A DNA stretch of 64,000 nt from Roseivivax halodurans JCM 10272 (lineage in GTDB: Bacteria; Pseudomonadota; Alphaproteobacteria; Rhodobacterales; Rhodobacteraceae): assembly GCF_000521785.1 (NCBI RefSeq), contig NZ_JALZ01000001.1, forward strand, positions 124,001-188,000, written 5' to 3'. The notes beneath the pieces were generated by a model, which had not been told where the DNA came from, did not search any database, and worked only from the letters and a program-made list of their open reading frames with translations. Of this stretch, positions 1 to 9,623 are shown in pieces. Every line of letters begins with the position of its first letter. Positions within the stretch are counted from its first letter, which is position 1. The translations under genes and the position numbers were made by a program.

Positions 1-2
1 GC

Positions 3-506
3 GAGGGAGGCGGCCGGATGGTCCTCGAATGGCGCGACGCGGAGGATGGCCTTCCCTGGGGCGTGCTCTTGCTCTTCGGGGGCGGCCTCAGCCTCGCGGG
101 CGCCGTCGCAGGGACCGGCCTCGACAGCTGGCTTGGCGATCAGGTCGAAGGGCTCGGTGGCTTGCCGATGCTGGCGCTTGTCGCCGCGGTGGTGACGATT
201 GTGCTTTTCCTGACCGAGATCACGTCGAACACTGCGACGGCGGCGACCTTCATCCCGATCCTCGGCGGGGTGGCGATCGGTCTCGACGTCGATGCGCTGA
301 CTCTGCTCATCCCGGCCGCCTTCGCGGCGACCTGCGCCTTCATGCTGCCGGTGGGCACGCCGCCCAACGCGATCGTCTTCGGCACTGGAGCGGTGACGAT
401 CGGACAGATGGCACGGGGTGGCGCCGTCCTGAACGTCGTGGGTATCGTGCTCGTCACGGCCTTCTGCTACCTTCTGGGCGGCATCGCGCTCGGACTCGAA
501 TTCTGA
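3..506 (+). CDS. SLC13/DASS-family anion:Na+ symporter, C-terminal part
   Basis: Only the last 167 codons lie in the window; the frame is open through the left edge, so the start is outside. The protein is an inner-membrane carrier of the divalent anion:Na+ symporter (SLC13) type, which imports dicarboxylates or sulfate. The visible part shows hydrophobic segments and the two family signatures: a Ser-Asn-Thr-Ala-Thr stretch near window base 225 (TEITSNTATAATFIPI) and LPVGTPPNAIVFGTG near base 345, which form substrate- and sodium-binding hairpin loops in this family. The substrate cannot be told from this fragment. It converges with recA across a strong two-way terminator. Confidence 0.85.
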   Translation, partial: EGGGRMVLEWRDAEDGLPWGVLLLFGGGLSLAGAVAGTGLDSWLGDQVEGLGGLPMLALVAAVVTIVLFLTEITSNTATAATFIPILGGVAIGLDVDALTLLIPAAFAATCAFMLPVGTPPNAIVFGTGAVTIGQMARGGAVLNVVGIVLVTAFCYLLGGIALGLEF

Positions 507-525
507 CCGGCCGGAAACTGACATG

Positions 526-562
526 AAAAGGGCGCGTCCGGATGCCGGGCGCGCCCTTTTTT
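526..562. terminator. Bidirectional intrinsic terminator between SLC13 permease and recA
   Basis: An 11-bp stem (530-540 with 546-556, one G-T pair) with a 5-nt loop is preceded by AAAA and followed by TTTTTT (557-562). The A run on one side and T run on the other let it end transcription from both strands. Confidence 0.85.
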
Positions 563-581
563 GTCTCACAGTGCGGGGGGC

Positions 582-1664
582 TCAGCCCTCGACAACCTCG
601 TCGCCGCTTCCCGCGTCGTCGTCCTCGGACATGTGGAAGTCGAGGCCATGCGCCGCGCGGATCTTGTCCTCGATCTCGTAGGCGGTGGCGGAGTTCTCCT
701 TGAGGAACTTCTTGGCGTTCTCGCGGCCCTGGCCGATGCGCTCGTCGCCGTAGGAATACCAAGCGCCCGATTTCTCCACCACGCCCGCCTTCACGCCGAG
801 GTCGAGAAGCTCGCCGGTCTTGGAGATCCCCTCGCCGTACATAATGTCGAACTCGACCTGCTTGAACGGCGGGGCGACCTTGTTCTTGACGACCTTCACG
901 CGGGTCGCGTTGCCGACGACCTCGTCGCGGTCCTTGATCGAGCCGATGCGGCGGATGTCGAGGCGCACCGACGAGTAGAACTTGAGCGCGTTTCCGCCCG
1001 TCGTCGTCTCGGGCGAGCCGAACATGACGCCGATCTTCATCCGGATCTGGTTGATGAAGATGACCATGCAGTTCGAGCGGCTGATCGAGGAGGTGAGCTT
1101 GCGCATCGCCTGGCTCATCAGACGCGCCTGGACGCCCACGCTCGAGTCGCCCATGTCGCCCTCGAGCTCGGATTTCGGCGTGAGCGCCGCAACCGAGTCG
1201 ACAACGACCATGCTGACGGCGCCAGACCGCACCAGCGTGTCCGTGATCTCGAGCGCCTGCTCGCCCGTATCGGGCTGGGAGATCAGGAGCTCGTCGAGAT
1301 CGACGCCCAGCTTCTTGGCGTATTGCGGGTCGAGCGCGTGTTCGGCGTCGACAAAGGCGCAGACGCCGCCCTTCTTCTGCTCCTCGGCGACGCAGTGAAG
1401 CGTCAGCGTGGTCTTGCCCGAGGATTCAGGGCCGTAGATCTCGACCACGCGGCCCTTTGGCAGGCCGCCGATCCCGAGCGCGATGTCGAGCCCAAGCGAG
1501 CCAGTCGACGTGGCCTCGATGTCCTTGATCGGGTTGTCCCCGCCAAGCTTCATGATCGAGCCCTTGCCGAATTGCCGTTCGATCTGAGCCAGCGCCGAGT
1601 CGAGCGCCTTCTGCTTGTTCGCGTCTCGCTTCGAGTCCATGTCGAGAAGGTCTTCCGCTGCCAT
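582..1664 (-). CDS. recA: RecA recombinase
   Basis: Cytoplasmic ATP-dependent strand-exchange protein for homologous recombination and the co-protease that triggers LexA cleavage. The 360-residue product is close to the usual 350 aa. Walker A is GPESSGKT at residues 78-85, Walker B MVVVDS at about 152-157, followed by the L1/L2 DNA-binding region and an acidic C-terminal tail ([11 protein letters not shown]). The ATG at 1664 gives the normal N-terminus ([20 protein letters not shown]). A GTTC-N7-GTTC SOS box lies about 50 bp upstream, so damage induction through LexA is expected. The gene is alone, ending at a terminator shared with the convergent permease. Confidence 0.98.
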   Translation of the reverse strand: MAAEDLLDMDSKRDANKQKALDSALAQIERQFGKGSIMKLGGDNPIKDIEATSTGSLGLDIALGIGGLPKGRVVEIYGPESSGKTTLTLHCVAEEQKKGGVCAFVDAEHALDPQYAKKLGVDLDELLISQPDTGEQALEITDTLVRSGAVSMVVVDSVAALTPKSELEGDMGDSSVGVQARLMSQAMRKLTSSISRSNCMVIFINQIRMKIGVMFGSPETTTGGNALKFYSSVRLDIRRIGSIKDRDEVVGNATRVKVVKNKVAPPFKQVEFDIMYGEGISKTGELLDLGVKAGVVEKSGAWYSYGDERIGQGRENAKKFLKENSATAYEIEDKIRAAHGLDFHMSEDDDAGSGDEVVEG

Positions 1665-1714
1665 GAGTTTGCGCCCTTATTTCACACGTGCCGTGACACG
1701 GCAATCGCTGCTTC

Positions 1715-1729
1715 GTTCGCCTCTTGTTC
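1715..1729 (-). promoter_or_regulatory. Alphaproteobacterial SOS (LexA) box of recA
   Basis: The + strand reads GTTC-gcctctt-GTTC, equal to GAAC-N7-GAAC toward recA. This direct repeat is the known LexA operator form in alphaproteobacteria (GTTC-N7-GTTC). It sits 51-65 bp before the recA start codon, where it can cover the promoter. Confidence 0.8.
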
Positions 1730-1894
1730 TCATCTTTATGAGATCGAAAGGAGAACATTTCAAGTCCGTTCTTCCTCTCTGACTTTTAAGCAACAACGTT
1801 AAGGAGCGGTTATCGGCGGCCTCGAAAAGGGACGACCGGGGTGCCGCACGGCACGTGCCCCACCCGGCGCCGCGGCTGGAGCGTTCTTCGTGCG

Positions 1895-2212
1895 TCAGGT
1901 CTTCGCGATGTGCTGTATCGGGGTGAACCCCTCGAACCGCGGAGGCCCGTCGTAGAGCGGCTTGGTCTCGCCGGCATTCTTGTGAGCCGCGCGGAAGGCA
2001 TCGCTTTTCGTCCAGGCGAGAAACGCCTCCTCGCTCTGCCAAACCGTGTGCGAGGCATAAAGAACGCGGCCGTCTTCCTCGGGCCCCTTCAGCATGTGGA
2101 ACTCCACGAAGCCCTCCATCTCCTTGAGATGGCTGTCGCGTCCCAGCCAGAGGTCCTCGAACGCGGATGCGTTCTCGGTCGGGACGGTGAAACGGTTCAT
2201 TGCGATGAACAT
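1895..2212 (-). CDS. IsdG/HmoA-like haem-degrading monooxygenase (ABM domain)
   Basis: A 105-aa single-domain protein of the antibiotic-biosynthesis-monooxygenase (ABM, dimeric ferredoxin-like) fold. Asn6, Trp67 and His77 fall at the positions of the catalytic Asn-Trp-His triad of staphylococcal IsdG (N7, W67, H77), and overall length matches, so haem degradation with iron release is the best guess rather than a generic ABM role. The start at 2212 is chosen because GGAGG sits 7 nt upstream; an in-frame ATG at 2236 lacks such support. It stands alone, with no haem transport genes beside it, so its in vivo role is not shown by context. Confidence 0.75.
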   Translation of the reverse strand: MFIAMNRFTVPTENASAFEDLWLGRDSHLKEMEGFVEFHMLKGPEEDGRVLYASHTVWQSEEAFLAWTKSDAFRAAHKNAGETKPLYDGPPRFEGFTPIQHIAKT

Positions 2213-2467
2213 CGATTGGCCTCCGGTGGTCAGCATTGCCCATCAGATGTGTCGCGGAAGTTCGGCTTTGTCACCCCCGTAAGCCTCGAACACATGCCCC
2301 ATCGAGACGGGCGGTGCCTTACCCGAAGCGCGGAGGGATGCGTGACGCTTGCCTCGACTCGGGGTCTGTGCTCCGATTTTCGACATTCTCCGGCCGAGAC
2401 CCGACCCGCGCCGCAGTGTCCTTTGAAAGACGATTTAACAACCGATGCATTGAAAAGGTTCGCGCCG

Positions 2468-4060
2468 ATGGAAGTGACCCGTGAAGTTCGTCCGATCGTT
2501 CTTATCCGGGGCTTCGGCGGGCTCGATACCGAAGAGGAGCGCGACCTCACCCATCAGGGCTTCAATGTCGGCAGCCACTACCCCCACAAGCGGGGGCAGA
2601 ACTACATCTATCCGGGCCTCGTGCTATCGATGATCCGTTCGAAATACGGGTATCACGATGCCACCAACACCATAGGGTATTACGCCCGCGCGCAGAGCGG
2701 CATTCCCGACCCGCTTCCGGAACCGGTGGCAGGCCTTCCAAAGAGCCATTTCGAGGGCACCGTCATCGTCGATCCCTTCAGCCTCGAAGAGATGCTCGAG
2801 CGCGGCATCGACATGCGACGTACGCTGTGGGTGTTCCGCTATTACGACCTCGGCTCACGCACGTTCGACACCTATCGTCAGGCGCTCATGCGCGCGATCG
2901 AACTCATCCAGGATTCCGTCGCGCTGCAGACTGGCACGCGCGAGGCGGTCAACGTCATCGCGCATTCGATGGGCGGGCTGATCGCGCGGGACACGCTCCA
3001 GCTCGGATACAAGACGACCAAAGCCGCCCACGCCGCGATCAACAAGCTCGTCACGCTGGGGACGCCCCATCAGGGTATTGCCTTCCAGCGCCTGCCGCGC
3101 CTCGATTGGCTCGGATTGTCGGCCGAGGATGAACTGGAAGCGTTCAATCCGGAGACGCAGGCGGATGCGGGTCGTCCCGGATCCTTCAAGAACCTCGCAC
3201 GCAGCTTCGATCCGCGCCGCCTGCTCTGCATCGTGGGAACGAACTACCGCGATTACATGCGCATCTCCTCGCTCGCGAACCGGTTCTCTCCGCTGCCGGG
3301 AGAGGGCGGGCTGCTCTACAACCGCTCGGACGGGCTGGTGAAACATTCGGCCGCACAGATCCCCGGCGCTTACCGGACCTTCGTCCACAAGACCCATGGT
3401 GGATACAACTCGCTGGTCACCGCGCGAGAGAGCTGCGAAGTCGCCATGCGGTTCCTTTTCGGCAATACGAGGATGCGCGTCTTTCTCGAACGCGCGGAGG
3501 TCAGGCAGAAGAGCGACCGCTTCGGCCGGGACGAGGTTTATGTGGGTCTATCGGTCAAAGCACGGCGCCTCGACTTCGACCTCTTCCACCAGAGCGCCGC
3601 CGCAGAGAATTGCTACGGGCCCTTCTCGAAACCGGACCTTCTCGACGGCACCGTGACATGGGCAGGCGAGGGCAGGCTGATGTGGGAGGGCTTTCTCGAC
3701 GGCACCGCGCGGCCTGACGGCAATTCCGACATTGCGCTGCGCCTGTCGCTCTACGCGGGCGAGAGGGACCTGACCGGCATCGGCTTCTCTGACGAGACGC
3801 TTCTGCAAGAGCCGATCTATCTGCAGCTGCGCGACACCACCGGCACGTTCGGCATGTTCAGTCACCCGGACATGGGGTTCAGCGATCCCGCCTCGCGGCG
3901 GCGGGGCCGGGAGTTGAAGGCAGGGTCCGATGGCTGGCGGCTCGATGTGGGCAACGAGCGGTTCACTTGCACGCTCCGCTTCGAGGTTGACACAATTCCG
4001 CCCAACGGCCCGCCGAGCCCCCTCAAGAAAACCGAGAGCATCGATCCGCTGCTTGCCTGA
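2468..4060 (+). CDS. Alpha/beta-hydrolase, lipase/esterase-like (PGAP1/LipA-type)
   Basis: A 530-aa protein starting METREV-like (MEVTREVRPIVLIRGFGG). Near the N-terminus VLIRGFGG resembles the strand and oxyanion-hole segment of triacylglycerol lipases. The nucleophile elbow AHSMG lies at residues 165-169 (Ser167), followed by LGTPHQG and a SDGLV motif that likely carries the catalytic Asp. The C-terminal 200 residues (after about residue 330) look like a beta-rich accessory domain with no match I recognise. No signal peptide is visible, so it is probably cytoplasmic. The open frame extends upstream to 1841, but that part overlaps the haem monooxygenase gene antisense and has no coding look. 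Substrate unknown; stand-alone gene. Confidence 0.7.
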   Translation: MEVTREVRPIVLIRGFGGLDTEEERDLTHQGFNVGSHYPHKRGQNYIYPGLVLSMIRSKYGYHDATNTIGYYARAQSGIPDPLPEPVAGLPKSHFEGTVIVDPFSLEEMLERGIDMRRTLWVFRYYDLGSRTFDTYRQALMRAIELIQDSVALQTGTREAVNVIAHSMGGLIARDTLQLGYKTTKAAHAAINKLVTLGTPHQGIAFQRLPRLDWLGLSAEDELEAFNPETQADAGRPGSFKNLARSFDPRRLLCIVGTNYRDYMRISSLANRFSPLPGEGGLLYNRSDGLVKHSAAQIPGAYRTFVHKTHGGYNSLVTARESCEVAMRFLFGNTRMRVFLERAEVRQKSDRFGRDEVYVGLSVKARRLDFDLFHQSAAAENCYGPFSKPDLLDGTVTWAGEGRLMWEGFLDGTARPDGNSDIALRLSLYAGERDLTGIGFSDETLLQEPIYLQLRDTTGTFGMFSHPDMGFSDPASRRRGRELKAGSDGWRLDVGNERFTCTLRFEVDTIPPNGPPSPLKKTESIDPLLA

Positions 4061-4224
4061 CAAGGGAGAAACGCTTCGCCAGCCTGCGCTGCTGAGCAAC
4101 TTTTGGAAGGCCGTACCCGAGTATTCATTCAGAAAACGCTACGGAAAGCGTCGCGCGGGTCTTGAGGATCGCCCTAATTGTCCTCAGTAAGGGGAAACGC
4201 CAGAGCCAGTCCCGGAGTTTGCCC

Positions 4225-7083
4225 TTGTCGCTGATCCTCGTTGCGCTTCTGCCGTTCCTCGGCGCCCTCCTGCCCGGCATTCTGATCGCCGGCGGGCGGC
4301 GCACCTGTGCCCTCGGCACCCTTTCGGTCACGGCGCTGGCCCTTGTGGGGCTCGTGTCGAACTTTCCTGCGCTCATGGCGGGTGAGACGGTGACGGCACG
4401 CGTCGAGTGGTTGCCCGAGCTCGGGCTCAACGCGACCTTCTTTCTCGATCCGCTTGGGGCGTTCTTCGCGACGTTGATCCTCGGGATCGGCCTTCTGATC
4501 ATCGCCTACGGCCGCTACTATCTGTCGCGCGATGACGACATGGGTGAGTTCTTCACCTACCTCCTGCTCTTCCAGGGCGCGATGGTCGGGATCGTCCTCA
4601 GCGACAACATCCTGATGCTGCTGGTCTTCTGGGAACTGACCTCGCTGTCGTCGTTTCTGCTCATCGGATACTGGAAGCATCTGCCCGAGGGGCGGCAGGG
4701 CGCGCGGATGGCGCTCGCGGTGACCGGCATGGGCGGACTGGCGCTGATCGGGGGCATGCTGATCCTCGGTCAGATCGCGGGAAGCTACGATCTGACGGTG
4801 ATCCTGGAAAATCGCGAGGCGATCCAGAATTCCGACCTTTACCTGCCGGCGCTGGTCCTGATCCTGATCGGCTGCTTCACCAAGTCCGCCCAGTTCCCGT
4901 TCCACTTCTGGCTGCCGCACGCGATGGCGGCGCCGACGCCGGTATCGGCCTATCTGCACTCGGCGACCATGGTGAAGGCGGGGATCTTCCTGATGGCTCG
5001 GCTTTGGCCGGTGCTCTCGGGCTCCGAGGCGTGGTTCTGGCTGGTCACGGGCGCGGGCCTCATCACAGTGGTGATCGGGGCGGTGATCGCCTTCTTCAAG
5101 CACGACCTGAAGGCGCTGCTCGCCTTCTCGACGGTCAGCCATCTCGGCCTCATCACCATGCTGCTCGGCACGGGCACGGCCTTCGGGGCGATGACGGCGG
5201 TCTTTCACATCCTCAATCACGCGACCTTCAAGGCGGCACTCTTCATGTCGGCCGGGATCGTCGATCACGAAGCGCATACCCGCGACATCCGCAAGCTCGG
5301 CGGCCTTCGGCACCTGATGCCGGTCACCGTGACGATCGCGACGGTGGCGGCCCTGTCGATGGCGGGCATCCCTCTGTTCAACGGCTTCGTCTCCAAGGAG
5401 ATGTGGCTCGAGGAGGCCCTTCATACCGAGATGTTCGGCCCTGTCTGGCTGGTTCCGGCCATCTGTACCTTCGCCGCGCTCTTTTCTGCCGCTTATTCCT
5501 TCCGGTTCATCACGCATACGTTCTTCGGCAAGAAGCGTGACGACTACCCGAGCCATCCGCACGATCCCAATCCCGGAATGTGGCTGCCGCCTGCCTTCCT
5601 CGCGACGCTCGTCGTCGTGATCGGTTGCGCTCCGTTTCTCGCGGAGCCTCTGGTGAAGGGCGTCACCGGCGCCGTCCTCGGGTCCACGGCCGAGGTGCCG
5701 TCCTATCATCTTGCCATCTGGCACGGGCTTAAGCCACCGCTCTTTCTGTCGGGTATCGCCGTCGCGGGGGGGCTCCTGCTGCTCCTTCTGCACCGGTTCC
5801 TGCAGAAGGGATGGGACGCCACGCCGCGCCCCGAGGCCAAGGTCATCTTCGACGGCGTTGTCGGTGCGGCCGTCTGGATCGCGCGGCGGATCACCTGCAT
5901 CCTTCATGACGGCTCGTTCACGCGCTACGCTGCCATCCTGACGGTTACCATCCTCGCGGCGGCGGTGCATGCCTACACGAGCGGCGATGTCGCGCCGATC
6001 ACCCGGGCCATGCAGCAGCCGAGCGTGGTGGCCATCGTCACCTGGGTCATGCTCGTCGCCGCAACCGGCTTTCTCGTATGGAAGCATCACAACCGCTTCG
6101 CCGCGCTGATCCTCCTCGGCATCATCGGCACGATCGTGTCCGTGGCCTTCGCCTATTTCTCGGCACCCGACCTTGCTATGACCCAGATCTCGGTCGAGGT
6201 GGTGACCGTCGTCCTGATGCTCCTCGCGCTGAACCTCCTGCCGCCGCGCACTCCGAAAGAAAGCTCCGCCGGGCGGCGCCTGCGCGATGGGGTCATCGCC
6301 TGCGCGGGCGGTCTCGGAGCTGGCGCGCTGGCTTATTTCCTGATGCTGCGCGATTTCGTCGCGACTCCGATCTCGGCCTATCACCTCGACAATTCCTACG
6401 CCGGCGGCGGTGGCACCAACGTCGTGAACGTGATCCTCGTCGATTTCCGCGGCTTCGACACGTTCGGCGAGATCATCGTTCTCGGCATCGCGGCCATGGT
6501 GATCTTCGCGCTCACCGAAGCGCTGCTGAGCGGGCCGGTCCGCGCGCGTCTTCTCAACCGGACACCGAACGAGCCGCTCGCGGGCGACCGCCATCCGCTC
6601 ATGATGGTCGTACTCACGCGGGTCATGATGCCGGTCATCCTGCTCGTCGGGGTCTTCATCTTCCTGCGCGGGCACAACATGCCCGGCGGCGGCTTCATCG
6701 CGGGGCTCGTCGTCGCGGTCGCCGTCGTCATGCAGTACATGGCGAGCGGCTTTTCCTGGGCCACCGCTCGCCAGCGCTATCCCTATCACGGCATCGTCGG
6801 GGCAGGGGTGATGATCGCCGCCCTGACCGGGCTCGGAGCGATGGTCCTCGGCTACGAGTTCCTGACTTCTTCCTTCGGCTACATCAAGCTGCCCTATCTG
6901 CAGGAGTTCGAGGTCGCCTCCGCCCTGGGCTTCGACCTCGGCGTCTTCCTCGCGGTTCTCGGCGCGGTTCTGCTGTCCCTTGCGAGCTTCAGCCGGCTCG
7001 CACGCCGGGCCCACGACACCGACAGCAAATACGCGATGGATATCGATCCGTCGCGCAAGCCCACCAAGCGGGAAGGGGCCTGA
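4225..7083 (+). CDS. mnhA: Mrp/Mnh Na+(K+)/H+ antiporter subunit A fused to subunit B
   Basis: First gene of a multi-subunit cation/proton antiporter (Mrp, Mnh or Pha). About 952 aa, all membrane: an N-terminal NuoL/ND5-like proton-channel domain (LVFWELTSLSSFLLIGYW; KSAQFPFHFWLPHAM; HLHSATMVKAG-type loop), a central MrpA C-terminal/MbhE-like part, and from about residue 790 an MrpB domain (LRGHNMPGGGFIAGL). Fusion of A and B is the usual form in alphaproteobacteria, explaining the lack of a separate B gene. The TTG at 4225 is preferred, with GGAG 7 nt before it; an in-frame ATG exists at 4162. The next five genes follow with tiny gaps or overlaps. Confidence 0.93.
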   Translation: MSLILVALLPFLGALLPGILIAGGRRTCALGTLSVTALALVGLVSNFPALMAGETVTARVEWLPELGLNATFFLDPLGAFFATLILGIGLLIIAYGRYYLSRDDDMGEFFTYLLLFQGAMVGIVLSDNILMLLVFWELTSLSSFLLIGYWKHLPEGRQGARMALAVTGMGGLALIGGMLILGQIAGSYDLTVILENREAIQNSDLYLPALVLILIGCFTKSAQFPFHFWLPHAMAAPTPVSAYLHSATMVKAGIFLMARLWPVLSGSEAWFWLVTGAGLITVVIGAVIAFFKHDLKALLAFSTVSHLGLITMLLGTGTAFGAMTAVFHILNHATFKAALFMSAGIVDHEAHTRDIRKLGGLRHLMPVTVTIATVAALSMAGIPLFNGFVSKEMWLEEALHTEMFGPVWLVPAICTFAALFSAAYSFRFITHTFFGKKRDDYPSHPHDPNPGMWLPPAFLATLVVVIGCAPFLAEPLVKGVTGAVLGSTAEVPSYHLAIWHGLKPPLFLSGIAVAGGLLLLLLHRFLQKGWDATPRPEAKVIFDGVVGAAVWIARRITCILHDGSFTRYAAILTVTILAAAVHAYTSGDVAPITRAMQQPSVVAIVTWVMLVAATGFLVWKHHNRFAALILLGIIGTIVSVAFAYFSAPDLAMTQISVEVVTVVLMLLALNLLPPRTPKESSAGRRLRDGVIACAGGLGAGALAYFLMLRDFVATPISAYHLDNSYAGGGGTNVVNVILVDFRGFDTFGEIIVLGIAAMVIFALTEALLSGPVRARLLNRTPNEPLAGDRHPLMMVVLTRVMMPVILLVGVFIFLRGHNMPGGGFIAGLVVAVAVVMQYMASGFSWATARQRYPYHGIVGAGVMIAALTGLGAMVLGYEFLTSSFGYIKLPYLQEFEVASALGFDLGVFLAVLGAVLLSLASFSRLARRAHDTDSKYAMDIDPSRKPTKREGA

Positions 7084-7084
7084 C

Positions 7085-7450
7085 ATGGAGCTTCTGGTCG
7101 CCAGCGGCATCGGCATCCTGACGGCAGCCGGCCTCTACCTCGTCATGCGTCTGCGCACCTTTCCCGTGATTATCGGGACGGCGCTTCTGACCTATGCGGT
7201 GAACGTGTTTCTCTTCGCGTCCGGACGGCTGGTGGTCGGTGCCCCACCGATCCTGATGGAGTCCGCGTCCGATTACACCGACCCGCTACCTCAGGCTCTC
7301 GTGCTCACCGCGATCGTGATCTCGTTCGGGATGACCGCGGTAGTCGTGGTGATCGCGCTCGGGGCCTATCTCGGGTCCGGCGACGACCATGTCGACGATC
7401 AGGACGGCGCCCTCGACACCGTGCGCAAGCTGGAGAACGTCAACCGATGA
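7085..7450 (+). CDS. mnhC: Mnh antiporter subunit C
   Basis: 121-aa membrane protein of the NuoK/MnhC family with three transmembrane segments (starting ELLVASGIGILTAAGLYLVM; then TFPVIIGTALLTYAVNVFLF; then ALVLTAIVISFGMTAVVVVIAL). In the antiporter it belongs to the complex I-like core. The ATG at 7085 lies one base after the mnhA stop, and its end overlaps mnhD by ATGA, so translational coupling is likely. A longer in-frame start at 6980 would lie inside mnhA and is rejected. Confidence 0.92.
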   Translation: MELLVASGIGILTAAGLYLVMRLRTFPVIIGTALLTYAVNVFLFASGRLVVGAPPILMESASDYTDPLPQALVLTAIVISFGMTAVVVVIALGAYLGSGDDHVDDQDGALDTVRKLENVNR

Positions 7451-9126
7451 GCCACTGGACTGTCGTCCCTGTCGTGCTGCCCGCGATGCTTGCCGCGTTC
7501 CTGCTGCTTGCGACGCGTCATCACCTGTCGATGCAGCGCATCCTGTCCGTCGCCGGCAGCGTCGCGCTCTGGGCCGTCGCGCTCGGGCTCTTCCTGCGCG
7601 CGTCTTCGGGTGAGATCGACCTCTACCAGCTCGGCGACTGGCAGGCGCCCTTCGGCATCGTCCTCGTCGCGGACAGGCTGTCCACGCTGATGCTGCTACT
7701 CACGGCGACGCTCGCCTTCTTCGTGCTGCTGCATGCGATCGGAACCGGCTGGGACGGGCGCGGGCGCCATTTTCACGCGCTCTTCCACTTCCAGATCATG
7801 GGCATCACGGGCGCGTTCCTGACGGGCGACCTCTTCAACCTCTTCGTCTTCTTCGAGGTTCTGCTCATCGCCTCCTACGGGCTGATGATCCATTCGGGGG
7901 GCACGCGCCGGACGCAGGCGGGTACGCAATACGTGCTCTACAACCTGCTCGGCTCGACCCTCTTTCTCTTCGCGCTCGGCACCATCTATGCCGAGACCGG
8001 CACGCTAAACATGGCCGACCTGGCCGAGCGCGTGACGCAGATCGATTTGTCCCAGAGCGCCGGCATCCGCGTCGCGGCGGTGCTTCTCGTGATCGTCTTC
8101 GCGATCAAGGCGGCGATCGCGCCGGTGCATTTCTGGCTGCCCTCGTCCTATGCCGAGGCGCCGGGTCCCGTGGCTGCGCTCTTCGCGATCATGACGAAAG
8201 TCGGCGCCTATTCGATCATCCGCATCTACACGCTCGTCTTTCCGCCCGACCTCGAGGTGACGTCAGGTCTGCTGGACGTCTGGCTGCTGCCTCTGGCGCT
8301 TGTCGGTCTGACGGTGGGCATGATCGGGGTGCTCGGCGCGTCGCGGCTCGACCGGCTGGTGGCGTTCTCGGTGATCGGATCCATGGGAATGCTGACGGTG
8401 GCCGTGGCGCTCTTCACGACGCAGGGCATCACCGCGGGGCTCTATTACATCGTGCACTCCACCTTCGCGACGGCGGCGCTGTTCCTCATCGTCGATCTGG
8501 TCGTACGGCATCGCCACGGCGCCGGGGCCGAACTGCAAGCCGTTAGACCAGTTCCCGGCGCGCCGATACTCGCAGCGATGTTCTTTGCCGCGGCCATCGC
8601 CATGACAGGTCTGCCGCCGCTCTCGGGCTTCGTCGGAAAGCTCCTGATCCTCGATGCCTCGTTTGACAGCCCTCTTGTCGTATGGACCTGGGCGGTGATC
8701 CTGTCGACATCGCTGGTGGCTGTGGTCGGCTTCGCTCGCGCCGGTTCCACCGTCTTTTGGAAGGCTGCCCAGGGCGGCGAGGCGGCCGAGGCACGGGCGG
8801 ACGATCCGACGACACAGCAGGACAACGTCGAAAGCAAGCCCAGCAGCCATCCCGAAACCCAGAATGCCCTACCGCTCGTTGCGATCGGTGGGCTCATCGG
8901 ACTGATCGTGCTGCATACGATCTTTGCCGGGCCGGTGAACCGCACGCTCGCCGCGACGGCAGAGCAGCTTTTCGCGCCGGAGACCTACATCGCGACCGTG
9001 CTGACGACCGATGGCAAGGAGATCCATCACAAGGCGAAGCACGGCGAGGCCAATCTGGTCTCGCAGGAGGGTCGCGCGAGCGATGACGGTCACGAGGGCG
9101 AAGCCGAAGCCGGGGAGGGACACTGA
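7447..9126 (+). CDS. mnhD: Mnh antiporter subunit D
   Basis: 559-aa NuoM/ND4-like membrane subunit with about 14 helices; it is the second large proton-translocating subunit of the antiporter. The family core is visible in FFEVLLIASYGLMI, the KAAIAPVHFWLPSSYAEAPGPVAALFA loop region and STFATAALFLIVD. After the last conserved helices there is a polar insertion of about 50 residues (near 440-480) and a hydrophilic C-terminal tail rich in His, Glu and Gly, longer than in the classic Bacillus subunit. Starts by ATGA overlap with mnhC. Confidence 0.92.
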   Translation: MSHWTVVPVVLPAMLAAFLLLATRHHLSMQRILSVAGSVALWAVALGLFLRASSGEIDLYQLGDWQAPFGIVLVADRLSTLMLLLTATLAFFVLLHAIGTGWDGRGRHFHALFHFQIMGITGAFLTGDLFNLFVFFEVLLIASYGLMIHSGGTRRTQAGTQYVLYNLLGSTLFLFALGTIYAETGTLNMADLAERVTQIDLSQSAGIRVAAVLLVIVFAIKAAIAPVHFWLPSSYAEAPGPVAALFAIMTKVGAYSIIRIYTLVFPPDLEVTSGLLDVWLLPLALVGLTVGMIGVLGASRLDRLVAFSVIGSMGMLTVAVALFTTQGITAGLYYIVHSTFATAALFLIVDLVVRHRHGAGAELQAVRPVPGAPILAAMFFAAAIAMTGLPPLSGFVGKLLILDASFDSPLVVWTWAVILSTSLVAVVGFARAGSTVFWKAAQGGEAAEARADDPTTQQDNVESKPSSHPETQNALPLVAIGGLIGLIVLHTIFAGPVNRTLAATAEQLFAPETYIATVLTTDGKEIHHKAKHGEANLVSQEGRASDDGHEGEAEAGEGH

Positions 9127-9128
9127 CG

Positions 9129-9623
9129 ATGACCTATCGAAATGTGGTGCCGCACCCGCTGCTGACGCTGCTCCTTGTCGTCACGTGGTGCCTGCTGACC
9201 AATTCGGTGCATCTCGGCAACGTGATCCTTGCCGCGATCCTCGGCGTCGTGATCCCGAAAATGACCTTCGCCTACTGGCCGGATGCGCCGCACGGGATCA
9301 AGGCGGGTCGCATGGTGAGCTATGTATTGGTGGTGGTCTGGGACATCCTGCTGGCAAACGTCGCCGTGGCGTGGCTCGTGCTCACGCGGCCGAACCGCAA
9401 GATGGCGTCGACCTGGGTGACGATCCCGCTCGATATTCGCACGCCCGAAGCGATCACGATCCTGGCCGGCACGATCACCCTGACCCCCGGGACGGTGTCG
9501 GCGGATCTGTCGGACGGGGGCCATTCGCTTCTCGTGCATGCGCTCGATGCGCCCGACCCGGATGCCGTCCGCGACGAGATCAAGACCCGCTACGAGGCCC
9601 GGCTGAAGGAGATCTTCGCATGA
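9129..9623 (+). CDS. mnhE: Mnh antiporter subunit E
   Basis: 164-aa MnhE family protein: two to three N-terminal membrane helices (PLLTLLLVVTWCLLTNSVHL and NVILAAILGVVIP), then a cytosolic domain with the family pattern TITLTPGTVSADL. MrpE-type subunits are needed for assembly and stability of the complex. It starts 2 nt after mnhD and its stop overlaps the mnhF start. Confidence 0.92.
   Translation: MTYRNVVPHPLLTLLLVVTWCLLTNSVHLGNVILAAILGVVIPKMTFAYWPDAPHGIKAGRMVSYVLVVVWDILLANVAVAWLVLTRPNRKMASTWVTIPLDIRTPEAITILAGTITLTPGTVSADLSDGGHSLLVHALDAPDPDAVRDEIKTRYEARLKEIFA

Noticed and set aside
4174-7116. 980-codon open frame on the minus strand opposite mnhA
   Set aside because: Composition is dominated by Asp, Arg, His and Glu with no family pattern; it is the usual antisense shadow in G+C-rich DNA, while the + strand encodes a clear membrane subunit.
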